Source of the DNA: Holosporaceae bacterium
GTDB lineage: Bacteria; Pseudomonadota; Alphaproteobacteria; UBA3830
Assembly (NCBI GenBank): GCA_031284345.1
Contig: JAITAC010000082.1
Span: 1 to 30,482, forward strand
DNA length: 30,482 nucleotides
Direction of reading: 5' to 3'
Shown here: positions 15,197 through 25,570 of the stretch, piece after piece
Numbering within the stretch: position 1 is the first letter of the stretch
Layout of the letters: each line of letters opens with the position of its first letter
Made by a program: the position numbers and the translations under genes
Notes under the pieces: generated by a model
The model's input: only the letters and a program-made list of their open reading frames with translations
Told to the model about the DNA's origin: nothing
Databases searched by the model: none

Positions 15197-16687
15197 TTAG
15201 GATGTATGATCTGCGGTAATTGCAAGGAATTTTTTGTTTAAGCCGCCGACGGCGATGAACCACAGCAATAAAATCACCACAAATATAACCGCGATTATGG
15301 GAGCCAGTTCTACCAGACTAGATCCCACAAATATTAGATTTAGCAGCACGAACTGAATGAGCGCTCCACCGGATTTTCCCGCTCGGCTACCGATTACATC
15401 GACGGCTGCTTTACCCTTAGATTTCAATTCGTCGTCCAATGGTATGTAGCTCATCTCCTTTGTCGGATCGAAAAGTGAATATTTCACTCCCTTGGCTAAG
15501 ACGTTTTGAATTAATCCCACGGAGGTTATAACGCCCAGTACCGTAATTCCGCCAATGGACGCTACTATCGGTTCCAATTGAGGTCTGAATATTATAAAAG
15601 CGAAGAAAATCAGACCTGTAACAAAGAAAGTAATCGGAGTTATCATGGCTCCAATGAACCAGGTGCATTTGCGAAGTATATTTGCTCCGATGAGCATAAA
15701 TAGTATGGTGGCGATTCCGGTGTATATCTGGAGTCCTCCCATAAAGGAGTTAAATTCGTTTTTGGTTGGGTACAGCAGTTTCGCCTGATCCTTCCACATG
15801 ACTTCCACCAGGTTAATGCTGACGCCATAGCATACAACGAGAAGCACTATATAGCCTAGATAAGGGGATCTAAAAATATATTTCATGCTATCCGAGAGGG
15901 ACAATTTTTCTTTTTTCTTTGTTTTTTTAATTTCGTCAGGATTATAGTAGCGTGGATCCTTCAACACGCTATTGTTGAGCCAGTAGTACAGCGCTATTAT
16001 GATGAGACAGGACACTGCAAATGTGCCAATCAAATAGGGCAATGCGCTCCACTGTTCTGCGCCAGAGCCGCCTTCGCCTTTTATTTCCTTCAGGAATGTA
16101 CCTGAAACTATCAATGCGCCGTTTGCCACAAATCCGAACATGGAATAAAAACGCTTGGATTCTTTCAGAGATGTGACATCGTTGGCAAAACGCCAGAACA
16201 TCAAACTGACCATGGAGCTTCCCCACAGTTCTGCCATCACGTAAAACGAAGAGAAGGTCCAGCATCCCACAGGCTTTAGCAGTCGACTGAAATATTGGGT
16301 TGTAACATTGGAGAAATCTGCATGTAAATGCTGGTGATAGGGGTACAAGATTGTCGCAAATAATAAAAAGTAACACATGAAAAACGCCACGATTGTATAA
16401 AAAACCGTATCTTTCGAGAACAAATTTGAAAGCTTGGAATATACAACCATAAACAACACCGCCGACGGAAGCACAAACCATAATTTCAACGTAGGTATCG
16501 TTTCCGCTCCCATTGATGTGACCACCAAGGAGTCTTTCATGCCTCTTAATATACTGTAATTAAACAATATACACATCATCATAATAGCCATTGGAAGGAA
16601 TTTTTTTAATTCGAAATTGTGTATCGGCCAAATCACCGATCGCAGTCCCGTAAGCTCAGTTTTTTCAGCCTTTTTATTGTCCACCAT
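15197..16687 (-). CDS. tlc: ATP/ADP-type nucleotide translocase
   Basis: A 496-residue protein with about 12 membrane segments, the usual length of the NTT/Tlc family of Rickettsiales, Chlamydiae and plastids. The N-terminal part fits this family closely: F-E-L-K-K-F-L-P-M near residue 25, then N-Y-S-I-L-R-G-M-K-D-S-L-V-V, and later M-A-E-L-W-G-S with F-W-R-F-A-N-D-V-T. Such carriers exchange bacterial ADP for host ATP or import nucleotides; which nucleotide this one carries cannot be read from sequence. The start has GGAGAAATATAACT before the ATG. It follows mreB after 87 bp and ends at a strong terminator. Its presence is the best evidence of an intracellular life. Confidence 0.95.
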   Translation of the reverse strand: MVDNKKAEKTELTGLRSVIWPIHNFELKKFLPMAIMMMCILFNYSILRGMKDSLVVTSMGAETIPTLKLWFVLPSAVLFMVVYSKLSNLFSKDTVFYTIVAFFMCYFLLFATILYPYHQHLHADFSNVTTQYFSRLLKPVGCWTFSSFYVMAELWGSSMVSLMFWRFANDVTSLKESKRFYSMFGFVANGALIVSGTFLKEIKGEGGSGAEQWSALPYLIGTFAVSCLIIIALYYWLNNSVLKDPRYYNPDEIKKTKKKEKLSLSDSMKYIFRSPYLGYIVLLVVCYGVSINLVEVMWKDQAKLLYPTKNEFNSFMGGLQIYTGIATILFMLIGANILRKCTWFIGAMITPITFFVTGLIFFAFIIFRPQLEPIVASIGGITVLGVITSVGLIQNVLAKGVKYSLFDPTKEMSYIPLDDELKSKGKAAVDVIGSRAGKSGGALIQFVLLNLIFVGSSLVELAPIIAVIFVVILLLWFIAVGGLNKKFLAITADHTS

Positions 16688-16774
16688 AGTTATATTTCTC
16701 CGTAATTTGAAAACAGATACAGATTATAGCCCGAACACCTCGGGATTACAACGCAAAAATATAAATTTCGATGG

Positions 16775-17860
<1,086 letters not shown>

Positions 17861-17866
17861 CTAAAA

Positions 17867-17895
17867 TGTATATACTTTTTCTGCTATGTTCTCAA
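17867..17895 (-). promoter_or_regulatory. Putative mreB promoter
   Basis: Minus strand TTGAGA (17890-17895) and TATACA (17867-17872), 17-base spacer; about 45 bases from the predicted start to the mreB ATG. Confidence 0.6.
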
Positions 17896-17936
17896 GAGTT
17901 CACTTCGAGATATGATTGTTTTTAAAATATAGTTGC

Positions 17937-19415
17937 ATGAAAAAAATATTTGTTGGTCTTGTTTGCTCGCTGGTTTCCGGATGCGCCGGTAGTGGCGGAC
18001 ACCATAAAACTCCTGGGCTACAGAAAAATACCGAGACCACTCCCAAAGTGGAAAAAACAACAGTAGTTGAGGTATCGCCTGTGACGTCGCAGATCGTTGT
18101 TTCCGAGACAAACATTGCTCGGAATGAAAAAAACGTGACTCTTCCGGCAAGTTGCTATTATGAAGAAGATACACCGATTTCCAGCGATAATTTCACGAGC
18201 ATCTACGATACCGTTGCTCTAAAGTTAGCGGGGCTCGGTAACGATGTCGATGCGGAATATGCAGATTTTATTCGCACAAAATGGAAAAAATTAAACGAAA
18301 ATAGTTTGGGACTCATGAGAAGCTGGTCCCAGAAATATATTCTCCCGTTAATTGGTGAATATCAGACAGTGTTTTATCCATTTGGAGGGCCTGATGTGTC
18401 TTGTCCGTTTAAATTTTTCCCGGACGCCCATACTTATATTCTGGTTGGACTAGAACCCATTGGCAATTTTCGTAACATAAGCGAAAATATTAAGAATCCG
18501 GAAATACACGGAGCCATGAAACGGGCGTTTTCCTGGTTTTTGCAGAAGGGATTTTTTGTAACTTCCGAGATGTGCAAAACATTGTCTTCCAAATTTCTTA
18601 ACGGAACATTGTATCTTATTCTTCCGCAATTGGCGCGCATGGGATTCAACATTAGCAACATAGAAGACCTATCGATAGCGTCAGACGGCAAAGAAGTTGC
18701 GAGGACCAAAGGCGCAATAGATTGTGTGAAAATTACCTGTCAAAAAAGTACAGATGAAACTCCTAGACTCGTATACTATGTAAGAGTAAATCTAGCGGAA
18801 CAAAATCCAAGGCTTGACAATCTTATAAATTTCATGAAAAACAGATCGTTTGTGACATTTCTCAAAAGCGCGTCCTATGCTTTATATTGCCGCACGCTTG
18901 TTAAATTTAAGAAATTTTTGCTGGCCAACTCGCGAGCTGTTTTGCAGGACGATACCGGTATACCATTTGATTCCTTCGATAAAAATTGGCAAAAGTATGC
19001 TTTTGGTATTTACAAAGGCCCGCTGACAAAAATATTCAAAGATTATAAGCAACAGTCAATGATTGATTTCTACCAAAACAGCGATACCATAGAGATACCA
19101 TTTAAAATGGGTTATGGATTCTATCAGGCACGGCCGAGCTTGCTGCTGACTGTGCGGAAAACAGCCCAGGCCAATCAATCTGCCGTCGATAGTGTTGAAA
19201 AAGTAATTGTTGGGAACAAACCGGATGCCGCTAATAGGCTCCTGGTTCCGACGCCATCGGCAATAGATTTTCTGGACAAAAATTCGATCCGGAATAAACT
19301 ACTGCAGCAAAAGATATCAGCCACTTCCGCTAATACTACCATGCCTACCGTTGATGAAGAAGCGCTGCACCAATATATGTCAAAGATGTTGACGATTACG
19401 GAGAAGGGCTATTAG
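17937..19415 (+). CDS. Lipoprotein of unknown function, tilS-ftsH operon head
   Basis: The ATG at 17937 gives MKKIFVGLVCSLVSGC, a compact lipoprotein signal with lipobox L-V-S-G-C; the frame also opens at a TTG (17916) without better support. About 492 residues. A low-complexity Thr/Val/Lys-rich linker (to about residue 60) is followed by a folded domain. The stretch V-F-Y-P-F-G-G-P-D-V-S-C-P with F-F-P-D-A-H-T-Y-I-L-V-G-L-E-P-I-G, and near the C-terminus M-G-Y-G-F-Y-Q-A-R-P-S, resembles an uncharacterised family scattered through bacteria, as far as I recall. Many other alphaproteobacteria carry tol-pal-cpoB genes at this place before tilS; this is not one of them. The tilS frame opens 17 bp downstream. 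Confidence 0.82.
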   Translation: MKKIFVGLVCSLVSGCAGSGGHHKTPGLQKNTETTPKVEKTTVVEVSPVTSQIVVSETNIARNEKNVTLPASCYYEEDTPISSDNFTSIYDTVALKLAGLGNDVDAEYADFIRTKWKKLNENSLGLMRSWSQKYILPLIGEYQTVFYPFGGPDVSCPFKFFPDAHTYILVGLEPIGNFRNISENIKNPEIHGAMKRAFSWFLQKGFFVTSEMCKTLSSKFLNGTLYLILPQLARMGFNISNIEDLSIASDGKEVARTKGAIDCVKITCQKSTDETPRLVYYVRVNLAEQNPRLDNLINFMKNRSFVTFLKSASYALYCRTLVKFKKFLLANSRAVLQDDTGIPFDSFDKNWQKYAFGIYKGPLTKIFKDYKQQSMIDFYQNSDTIEIPFKMGYGFYQARPSLLLTVRKTAQANQSAVDSVEKVIVGNKPDAANRLLVPTPSAIDFLDKNSIRNKLLQQKISATSANTTMPTVDEEALHQYMSKMLTITEKGY

Positions 19416-19590
19416 ATTTTTTGTAAAACCATTGTCTGTTGAATCTTTTTTACGTCAAATCCGCTGCCTAGCTTTTCATTTGCATCGAGTATGCCGCAAT
19501 CTTACGCTCCGCGAATATCTTCGTTTTTTCCCCCAAATTCTCAAAAGTACTCGGTTCCGAAAAAATTTTAATGGTCTTTTCGGTCGAGAA

Positions 19591-20898
19591 ATGGATTTTT
19601 TGCTGAACCAGACGTCCGAAATATACGGTATTTCTGATTACGGGAGCATCGGCGTAGCTGTTTCTGGCGGCTCGGACAGTATCTCGCTGCTAATGTTAGC
19701 GCAGGCGTGGGGATGCGCCAGAGGCGTCAACGTCGTTTGCATTACGGTGGATCATGGATTGCGTTCAGAATCAGCAGATGAGGCGATGTTTGTGCGCGAT
19801 CTATGTTATGGCATTGGTGTGGAGCATCATATTCTGGAATGGAAGCGTCCGTATCCGGAATTTTGTTCCGAAAGCACGCATGTAGTAGAAAATTCTCGGG
19901 TCTCAATGGCTCCAGAATGGGAGAATTCGCACGATATTCCGCACGGCAAGTTGGAAAATATGGCGCGCGAAGCTCGCTACGATCTGCTGAAAAATTTCTG
20001 CCACAACCGTAACATCAGTCTGATCCTCACAGGACATACCCTAAACGACCAACTTGAGACACATGAAATGAGAAAAATATCCGGCAGTTCAGATCTGGGA
20101 TTGGCTGGCATGAGCAGAATTCGCTCTATTTCGGATAAATTAAAATTGCTGCGTCCGCTTCTGGGATTTTCCAAAAAACAGCTGGAAAAATTTCTGGTGG
20201 CAAAAAATATTTCCTGGAAAAAAGATCCCATGAACGAAGATGACTCCTTTCGCAGAGTCGTTATGCGAAAACAAATTATGTCCTATGACGACGAAAAAAT
20301 GCTAGCTAGCATCCAAGAAATCCAGCGGCTGAGAAAAATAAGACATGAACTGGAAGTCAACGCCGTTAATTTTCTGAAAAATAAAGTGTTTTTCTCGGAT
20401 TTTGGCTATGCGTCGCTCCACTACGACGCTCTATTGCTGGAGACAACGGCGGTGCAGCGGGAGATTATTCGGAGAGTAATCTGGAACGTCGGCGGAAAAA
20501 AATACGCCACTGGCATTAGCGAAGAAATTCTGGAGCGAATTCTGAACAGGCAAATGAACACAATCGGACGTTGTTTTTTGAAAATCAAAAAGAATATGCT
20601 CTATATATTTCGCGAGAACAGAACTAATAATCCATCTTTTGTGCTTTTGGATCCGCATTGTGGTATATTTGATGGCAGGTTTGTGCTGGAATCCAAGAGC
20701 GACTTGTCCGACTGTAAAGCGTTATGGCATTGGGAAAAAGAAATTCCCGGAATATCTGATAATTGTCGAAATATAGGATTGCCTTGTATTTATCGAGATA
20801 ATAAAATCGTTTTTGTATACGGATTTTTTTGCGACAGCCAAATGAAAATTAACGCTTATTTTGTCCAAAAGGTTAATTTATTTGATATATTTTTATAA
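19591..20898 (+). CDS. tilS: tRNA(Ile) lysidine synthetase, with in-frame repeat insertion
   Basis: TilS changes the CAU-anticodon C34 of tRNA-Ile to lysidine using ATP. The PP-loop V-A-V-S-G-G-S-D-S (about residues 22-30), V-D-H-G-L-R, T-G-H-T-L-N-D-Q-L-E-T and R-P-L-L are all present, followed by linker and C-terminal domains (about 435 residues). The ATG at 19591 places the PP-loop at the usual distance; the frame stays open to a TTG at 19432, which would add 53 unrecognised residues. Between I-L-E-W-K-R-P-Y-P and H-G-K-L-E-N-M-A-R-E-A-R-Y there are about 28 extra residues compared with other TilS proteins, and their DNA is a palindromic repeat. ftsH follows after 15 bp. Confidence 0.93.
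   Translation: MDFLLNQTSEIYGISDYGSIGVAVSGGSDSISLLMLAQAWGCARGVNVVCITVDHGLRSESADEAMFVRDLCYGIGVEHHILEWKRPYPEFCSESTHVVENSRVSMAPEWENSHDIPHGKLENMAREARYDLLKNFCHNRNISLILTGHTLNDQLETHEMRKISGSSDLGLAGMSRIRSISDKLKLLRPLLGFSKKQLEKFLVAKNISWKKDPMNEDDSFRRVVMRKQIMSYDDEKMLASIQEIQRLRKIRHELEVNAVNFLKNKVFFSDFGYASLHYDALLLETTAVQREIIRRVIWNVGGKKYATGISEEILERILNRQMNTIGRCFLKIKKNMLYIFRENRTNNPSFVLLDPHCGIFDGRFVLESKSDLSDCKALWHWEKEIPGISDNCRNIGLPCIYRDNKIVFVYGFFCDSQMKINAYFVQKVNLFDIFL
19841..19913. repeat. Palindromic element, copy 3, inside tilS
   Basis: The 49-bp core (19853-19901) starts ATCCGGAATTTTGTTCCGAA, identical over 20 bases to the left end of copy 2. The right arm (AGAAAATTCTCGGGTCTCAA) has drifted but still aligns with GGAAAAAATTTTTGGATCTC. 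It keeps the tilS frame open and encodes P-E-F-C-S-E-S-T-H-V-V-E-N-S-R-V-S. It falls between the PP-loop half and the A-R-E-A-R-Y motif, probably on a surface loop. Confidence 0.82.
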
Positions 20899-20913
20899 GT
20901 AGGGAAGCGATCA

Positions 20914-22854
20914 GTGAACAAAAATCATAAAAACGTTGTTATATGGATTGCAATAGCATGCTTTTTTTATCTGTTATTTCAATCATTTAATGTCGGAAAG
21001 ACAAGTATTGCTAACATTCCCTATTCAGATTTCATAGCGGACGTTGAACAAGGAAAAATTAACAGCGTAGTTATCCGCGGCGCCAACATCGACGGCGCCA
21101 CCACCGACGGAAAATTTTTTTCCACCCACAATCCCAGTGACGGTAAGTTGGTGGATCGACTTCTGACGAAGAGCGTCAAGATTGTTTCTACTCCGAGCGA
21201 TGAGAACTCTACGCTGATGCATTTTATTTTCAGTGGACTGATGCCCATATTGATTTTGATAGGGGTGTGGTTTTTTTTCATACGTCAGCTGCAGTCCGGA
21301 GGCAATAAAGCCATGGGATTTGGTAAATCCAAGGCGAAGCTATTGAACGAAAAATCCATTAAGATCACATTTAACGACGTTGCCGGCATAGACGAAGCCA
21401 AATCTGAGCTGGAGGAAATCGTGGATTTTCTAAAGGATCCGAATAAATTCAAACGATTGGGAGGGAAAATCCCCCGTGGTGTACTGTTGGTTGGTCCTCC
21501 GGGAACCGGAAAGACTTTACTGGCGCGTGCCATTGCCGGTGAAGCCAACGTACCATTTTTTAGCATATCCGGCTCGGAATTTGTGGAAATGTTTGTGGGC
21601 GTTGGCGCGAGTCGTGTGCGGGACATGTTTGATCAAGGAAAGAAAAATGCTCCCTGCATAATTTTCATAGACGAAATTGACGCCGTTGGACGTCATCGCG
21701 GTTTCGGACTCGGTGGCGGAAACGATGAGCGGGAACAAACGCTGAATCAATTGCTGGTGGAAATGGACGGCTTCGAAGAAAACAACGGAGTCATTATAAT
21801 ATCCGCCACCAACAGACCGGACGTCCTGGATCCGGCTCTGCTGCGGCCCGGACGCTTTGATCGTCAAGTGGTGGTACCCGCTCCGGATCTCGGTGGTCGG
21901 GATAAAATTCTGCGGGTTCATCTGAAAAAGGTTCCCCTATCTGCCGATGTGGACCCGTTGGTTTTGGCTCGGGGCACTCCGGGATTTTCCGGCGCAGATC
22001 TGGCGAATCTCGTAAACGAAGCCGCACTGCTGGCGGCACGACGAGAAAAACGCGTCGTAAGCATGGACGAACTTGAGGAGGCAAAAGATAAAGTCATGAT
22101 GGGAGCAGAACGCCGTTCCATGGTCATGACCAATGAAGAAAAAAAACTTACGGCCTATCACGAAGCCGGTCATGCCATTGTGGCGCTCAATATTTCAGAG
22201 TCCGATCCCATTCACAAGGCGACCATCATTCCCCGCGGAAGAGCTCTGGGAATGGTCATGCGGCTGCCGGTAAACGATAGAATCTCCGTATCAAGAGTAA
22301 AATTGGAAGCAGACTTGTCTGTGGCAGCCGGAGGTAGAATCGCCGAAGAAATGATCTTCGGCAAAGAAAAAGTTACCACCGGCGCATCCTCCGATATAGA
22401 ACAAGTTACAAGAATCGCAAGGCTGATGGTGGTGGAATGGGGCATGAGCGATAAGCTGGGATTCCTCTCCTACTCTGACGAAAGAGCTCAGGAGGTATTT
22501 CTTGGACACTCAACTGTAGCTAATAAAAATCTGTCGACGGAAACATCAAAAATAATCGACGATGAAATAAGAGCCATCGTCGATAGAACCTATAAACGTG
22601 CCGAAAACATATTGGAAAATAATACACTCCAGCTGAAACTACTGGCAGAAGGACTACTAGAACATGAAACGCTGTCTGGCGAAGACATTAATAAAATAAT
22701 CGGCGGTGAAAAAATCCAAAAATTGAAAAAAGAAGAACTGCCTAAGTCTTCTAAAAAATTAAAAATGCCAACTCTGGAAATAAATCCCGAGGAATCTAAA
22801 CGCCGGCGACCAAGAAAAAAAGAAGAAAATTCATCGGAAAAATTCGGCATATGA
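20914..22854 (+). CDS. ftsH: ATP-dependent zinc metalloprotease FtsH
   Basis: A 646-residue membrane AAA+ protease of normal length. Two membrane segments (about 8-24 and 103-123) enclose a periplasmic domain. Then come Walker A G-P-P-G-T-G-K-T (194-201), Walker B I-I-F-I-D-E-I-D (about 249-256), the second region of homology with [10 protein letters not shown] and R-P-G-R-F-D-R (about 298-317), and the zinc site H-E-A-G-H (416-420). It removes misassembled membrane proteins and controls short-lived cytosolic ones. The start is GTG with GGGAAG about 7 bases upstream. The C-terminus is lysine-rich. The tilS-ftsH order is common in bacteria. It overlaps the next gene by 4 bp. Confidence 0.97.
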   Translation: MNKNHKNVVIWIAIACFFYLLFQSFNVGKTSIANIPYSDFIADVEQGKINSVVIRGANIDGATTDGKFFSTHNPSDGKLVDRLLTKSVKIVSTPSDENSTLMHFIFSGLMPILILIGVWFFFIRQLQSGGNKAMGFGKSKAKLLNEKSIKITFNDVAGIDEAKSELEEIVDFLKDPNKFKRLGGKIPRGVLLVGPPGTGKTLLARAIAGEANVPFFSISGSEFVEMFVGVGASRVRDMFDQGKKNAPCIIFIDEIDAVGRHRGFGLGGGNDEREQTLNQLLVEMDGFEENNGVIIISATNRPDVLDPALLRPGRFDRQVVVPAPDLGGRDKILRVHLKKVPLSADVDPLVLARGTPGFSGADLANLVNEAALLAARREKRVVSMDELEEAKDKVMMGAERRSMVMTNEEKKLTAYHEAGHAIVALNISESDPIHKATIIPRGRALGMVMRLPVNDRISVSRVKLEADLSVAAGGRIAEEMIFGKEKVTTGASSDIEQVTRIARLMVVEWGMSDKLGFLSYSDERAQEVFLGHSTVANKNLSTETSKIIDDEIRAIVDRTYKRAENILENNTLQLKLLAEGLLEHETLSGEDINKIIGGEKIQKLKKEELPKSSKKLKMPTLEINPEESKRRRPRKKEENSSEKFGI

Positions 22855-23813
22855 ATGACAAACTGCCGATTATAAAATTATGCGTCATCCTAGATCTGAA
22901 AAAAAATAGACTGGACAAATTCTTAGCTGCAGAATTGCAAAATATATCCCGCAGCAAGATACAGTCCATGATAGAATCCGGCAATGTATCCGTGAACAAT
23001 GTGATTGTGCAAAATGTCAATTATATCTTGAAAATTCGTGACGAAATATCTGTTTTCTCACTCATTATACCAGAACCCTATCAACTGGATCCAGATGAAA
23101 ACGTAGATTTTTCCGTGCTCTACGAAGACGACGATATCCTTGTGGTGAATAAACCCGCTGGCATAGTAGTGCATCCGGGAGCCGGAAATCGCCATCATAC
23201 GCTGGCCAATGGATTGGCCTATCACTGTGAGCTGTCCTCCGGCAGCGATGATTGCAGACCCGGCATCGTGCATCGCATAGATAAAGATACCAGCGGTATT
23301 CTCGTGGTCGCAAAAAATAATTTCGCCCATGAAAATTTGGCGGAGCAGTTTAAAATTCACTCCATAAAAAGAAAATATGTGTGTTTTTGTTATTCTGTCA
23401 TTAATCCCCTAAATGGAAAAATCGAGACCCTGATTACCAGAGACAAAAATAATCGCCTAAAAATGGTCGTCTCGCAAAATTGCGGAAAATTAGCCGTTTC
23501 CGTCTACAAAACAATTCGAGTGTTCGGCAATTTCGCATCAAAAGTGGAATGCGAACTGTACACCGGACGTACCCATCAAATTCGAGTGCACATGAGCCAT
23601 ATGGGGCATTCGCTCATAGGAGATACAACCTATAAAACAAAAAATTATAGCTTGCCAAAGGAAATCTGCGCATACGTGCGGAATTTCAGCCGGCAGGCGC
23701 TCCATGCCTACTTCCTGGAGTTCACTCACCCGCAATCGCAGCAGCTAATGCACTTCGAATCGGAACTGCCGGAAGATCTTCGCCAGCTGGAAAACATTTT
23801 GAAAAGCTGTTGA
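22851..23813 (+). CDS. 23S rRNA pseudouridine synthase, RluD/RluC family
   Basis: A 320-residue RluA-type synthase. An N-terminal S4 RNA-binding domain (R-L-D-K-F-L near residue 20 and [12 protein letters not shown]) is followed by the catalytic domain. This has [12 protein letters not shown], the active-site motif H-R-I-D-K-D-T-S-G (141-149, catalytic Asp about 144), and [12 protein letters not shown]. These parts and the S4 domain favour RluD or RluC over RluA; RluD (helix 69 of 23S rRNA) is the most likely, but the two are hard to separate by eye. Its ATG overlaps the ftsH stop (ATGA), so translation is coupled. Confidence 0.9.
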   Translation: MNDKLPIIKLCVILDLKKNRLDKFLAAELQNISRSKIQSMIESGNVSVNNVIVQNVNYILKIRDEISVFSLIIPEPYQLDPDENVDFSVLYEDDDILVVNKPAGIVVHPGAGNRHHTLANGLAYHCELSSGSDDCRPGIVHRIDKDTSGILVVAKNNFAHENLAEQFKIHSIKRKYVCFCYSVINPLNGKIETLITRDKNNRLKMVVSQNCGKLAVSVYKTIRVFGNFASKVECELYTGRTHQIRVHMSHMGHSLIGDTTYKTKNYSLPKEICAYVRNFSRQALHAYFLEFTHPQSQQLMHFESELPEDLRQLENILKSC

Positions 23814-24149
23814 TTTGGGAAAAAAAAATCTTGGACGTAAAAATTCTTCTCATCGAAAATTTTTTTGGGAATATATTTTCTTTTTAACGTAAATTTTAGT
23901 ATTTTGCGATATAACTTATGGAGTACTTGTAGGGAATTATTGCGTAATGTGATTTTTTGGGCAGGAACGGAGACAAGTTGCGGATTTGACGAGGTCGATT
24001 GTGAGAAAACGTCTTGGCAATAGTCTCTGTAACAGTGCATTTTGGAGATTTGGAGACAAATAACCTGCCGATATATGCTGGGATTTTCGCGTTATGTCAA
24101 TGAAGGTTATCTGCAGGCGTAATTTGTTTTATATTTTATGGAGCTGGTT
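23814..24149. other. Gene-free stretch before the charged-repeat protein
   Basis: The first 100 bases are A/T-rich. From about 23960 to 24110 the composition is more gene-like but all frames are interrupted, so a decayed gene is possible; I recognise nothing in it. No intrinsic terminator of the tilS-ftsH-rluD operon is obvious. Confidence 0.4.
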
Positions 24150-25310
24150 ATGAAAAATTTTTTCTTGGGACTTTACGCTACGTTGTCAATATTATTAATG
24201 GCCTCTGTTATCGATGTTTCTGCTGCACAGCTGACCCAGGAGGAAATAGATAAAGAATTTGAAAAACGTGAGAAACCTTCAGATTGGGACACCATGGGAC
24301 ACAAAAAACAGCAAAGTTGGAAGCAGAAAATAATTGAAGAAATAAGAGAAGAACATAAAAAAGCCGAAGAAGGTGCCAAAAAAGAAACAGAAGATCCTAC
24401 CAAAAAGAAAGAACTAGAAGAAGCCGCCAAAAAGAAAGAACTAGAAGAGGCTGCCAAAAAGAAAGAACTAGAAGAGGCTGCCAAGAAGAAAGAAATAGAC
24501 GAAGCAGTTAGAAAAAAAATGGCCGAAGATGCAGCTAAAAAGAAAGAGACAGAAGATCCTGCCAAAAAGAAAGAACTGGAAGAAGCTGCCAAGAAGAAAG
24601 AAATAGAAGAAGCGGTTAGAAAAAAAATGGCCGAAGATGCAGCTAAAAAGAAAGAGACAGAAGATCCCGCCAAAAAGAAAGAAATAGACGAAGCAGTTAG
24701 AAAAAAAGAAATAGAAGAAGCGGTTAGAAAAAAAATGGCCGAAGATGCTGCTAAAAAGAAAGAGACAGAAGATCCTGCCAAAAAGAAAGAAATAGACGAA
24801 GCAGTTAGAAAGAAAGTAGAGGAAGAACTCGCCAAAGAGAAAGAACTGGCGGAAACTGCCAAAAAGAAAGAAGAAGATCCTGCCAGAAAGAAAGAAATAG
24901 ATGAAGCTGCCAGAAAAAAAGAAATAGATGAAGCTGTTAAAAAGAAAGTAGCTGAAGAACTCGCCAAAGAGAAAGAAATAGACGAAGCTGTCAGAAAGAA
25001 AATGGCCGAAGAAAAGGCAGCGGAAGGAGAAAAGAAAAAAGTAGAAGACAAGGACGATAAACTAAAGGATGATAATTCAAAATCAAAGAAAAGCTCTAGC
25101 ACAGATAGCAAAACGAGCGATAGTGATGAGTTGCAAGAATTGAAAAAATGCAAGTGCGTAAAAAGATATATTGAATTGTCGACCAAATATGCGTATAGCA
25201 ATTTTGGCAATTGCGATTGGATGATTGCGCTGGGGATAAAATCTATTGCCCAAAAAATGCCATATTCCAGACGACGCACGCGAAAAGGACGACATAGTTT
25301 CAATGCTTAG
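24150..25310 (+). CDS. Secreted protein with 23 charged nine-residue repeats
   Basis: The ATG at 24150 has GGAG 6-9 bases upstream (an ATG at 24138 is in frame but lacks this). A 25-30-residue signal peptide (MKNFFLGLYATLSILLMASV, then I-D-V-S-A-A) is followed by a charged segment. Next come 23 repeats of the type K-K-K-E-I-D-E-A-V, R-K-K-M-A-E-D-A-A or K-K-K-E-T-E-D-P-A, a Ser/Asp/Lys-rich linker, and a conserved-looking C-terminal 70 residues with three cysteines (K-C-K-C-V-K-R-Y, G-N-C-D-W) and a very basic tail. The repeats resemble the TolA stalk and single alpha-helices: a long, rigid, zwitterionic rod. No TolA C-terminal domain is seen. Function unknown; a periplasm-spanning or exported protein. 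Confidence 0.82.
   Translation: MKNFFLGLYATLSILLMASVIDVSAAQLTQEEIDKEFEKREKPSDWDTMGHKKQQSWKQKIIEEIREEHKKAEEGAKKETEDPTKKKELEEAAKKKELEEAAKKKELEEAAKKKEIDEAVRKKMAEDAAKKKETEDPAKKKELEEAAKKKEIEEAVRKKMAEDAAKKKETEDPAKKKEIDEAVRKKEIEEAVRKKMAEDAAKKKETEDPAKKKEIDEAVRKKVEEELAKEKELAETAKKKEEDPARKKEIDEAARKKEIDEAVKKKVAEELAKEKEIDEAVRKKMAEEKAAEGEKKKVEDKDDKLKDDNSKSKKSSSTDSKTSDSDELQELKKCKCVKRYIELSTKYAYSNFGNCDWMIALGIKSIAQKMPYSRRRTRKGRHSFNA
24402..25019 (+). repeat. 27-bp coding tandem repeats (23 units)
   Basis: 22 units of 9 codons and one of 8 codons (K-K-K-E-E-D-P-A). Larger blocks are repeated too: the order K-K-K-E-T-E-D-P-A, then K-K-K-E-I-D-E-A-V or K-K-K-E-L-E-E-A-A, then R-K-K-M-A-E-D-A-A recurs, with DNA nearly identical between blocks. 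This points to recent expansion by slippage or recombination. Copy number is likely to vary between strains. Confidence 0.92.
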
Positions 25311-25336
25311 TTTTAATGCTTAGTTTCAATGCTTAG
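25298..25336. repeat. 13-bp tandem repeat, three units, spanning the stop codon
   Basis: TTTCAATGCTTAG, TTTTAATGCTTAG, TTTCAATGCTTAG back to back. The first unit encodes the last residues and the TAG of the charged-repeat protein; units two and three also encode F-N-A-stop, so the stop is effectively triplicated. The array runs into the end of the IS3 relic on the other strand. Confidence 0.95.
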
Positions 25337-25507
25337 AACTATAAGTTCATGAGATGAGATATGAGACTGATCCAGTCTCCCATAGGTTGAGTTAATATAC
25401 GCTATAGGAGTCATACCGTGCAAGCGGTTATGTGGTCGGAAGCAGCTGTATTTTCCGACATATTTTTGCAACTCAGAATTTGCATTTTCGTTTTCTATGT
25501 AACTATC
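25313..25507 (-). pseudogene. IS3-family transposase, C-terminal fragment
   Basis: The minus strand is open for 64 codons: D-S-Y-I-E-N-E-N-A-N-S-E-L-Q-K-Y, then F-R-P-H-N-R-L-H-G-M-T-P-I-A-Y and I-N-S-T-Y-G-R-L. It is the same transposase end as at 1-105, with about 87% identical DNA over the shared 100 bp but without its TGA; the frame runs into the 13-bp repeats. An in-frame TGA (25508-25510) and loss of recognisable sequence mark the upstream break. Dead fragment. Confidence 0.8.
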
Positions 25508-25570
25508 TCAAACGGCGGTTATGCAGTTTTTTAGAGGAGTTTGGTCGTCAGTTTTTATTGAAATTGCAGA

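Noticed and set aside
24402..25019. CRISPR-like periodic repeat
   Set aside because: Period 27 bp without spacers and fully in a coding frame; a protein repeat, not a CRISPR array. No other CRISPR array or cas gene was seen in the window.
24173..25303. Long minus-strand ORF (376 codons) of Ser/Phe/Leu repeats
   Set aside because: It is the antisense of the AAG/GAA-rich repeat gene at 24150-25310; the codon bias of the K/E repeats keeps the other strand open. No ribosome site or signal was found.
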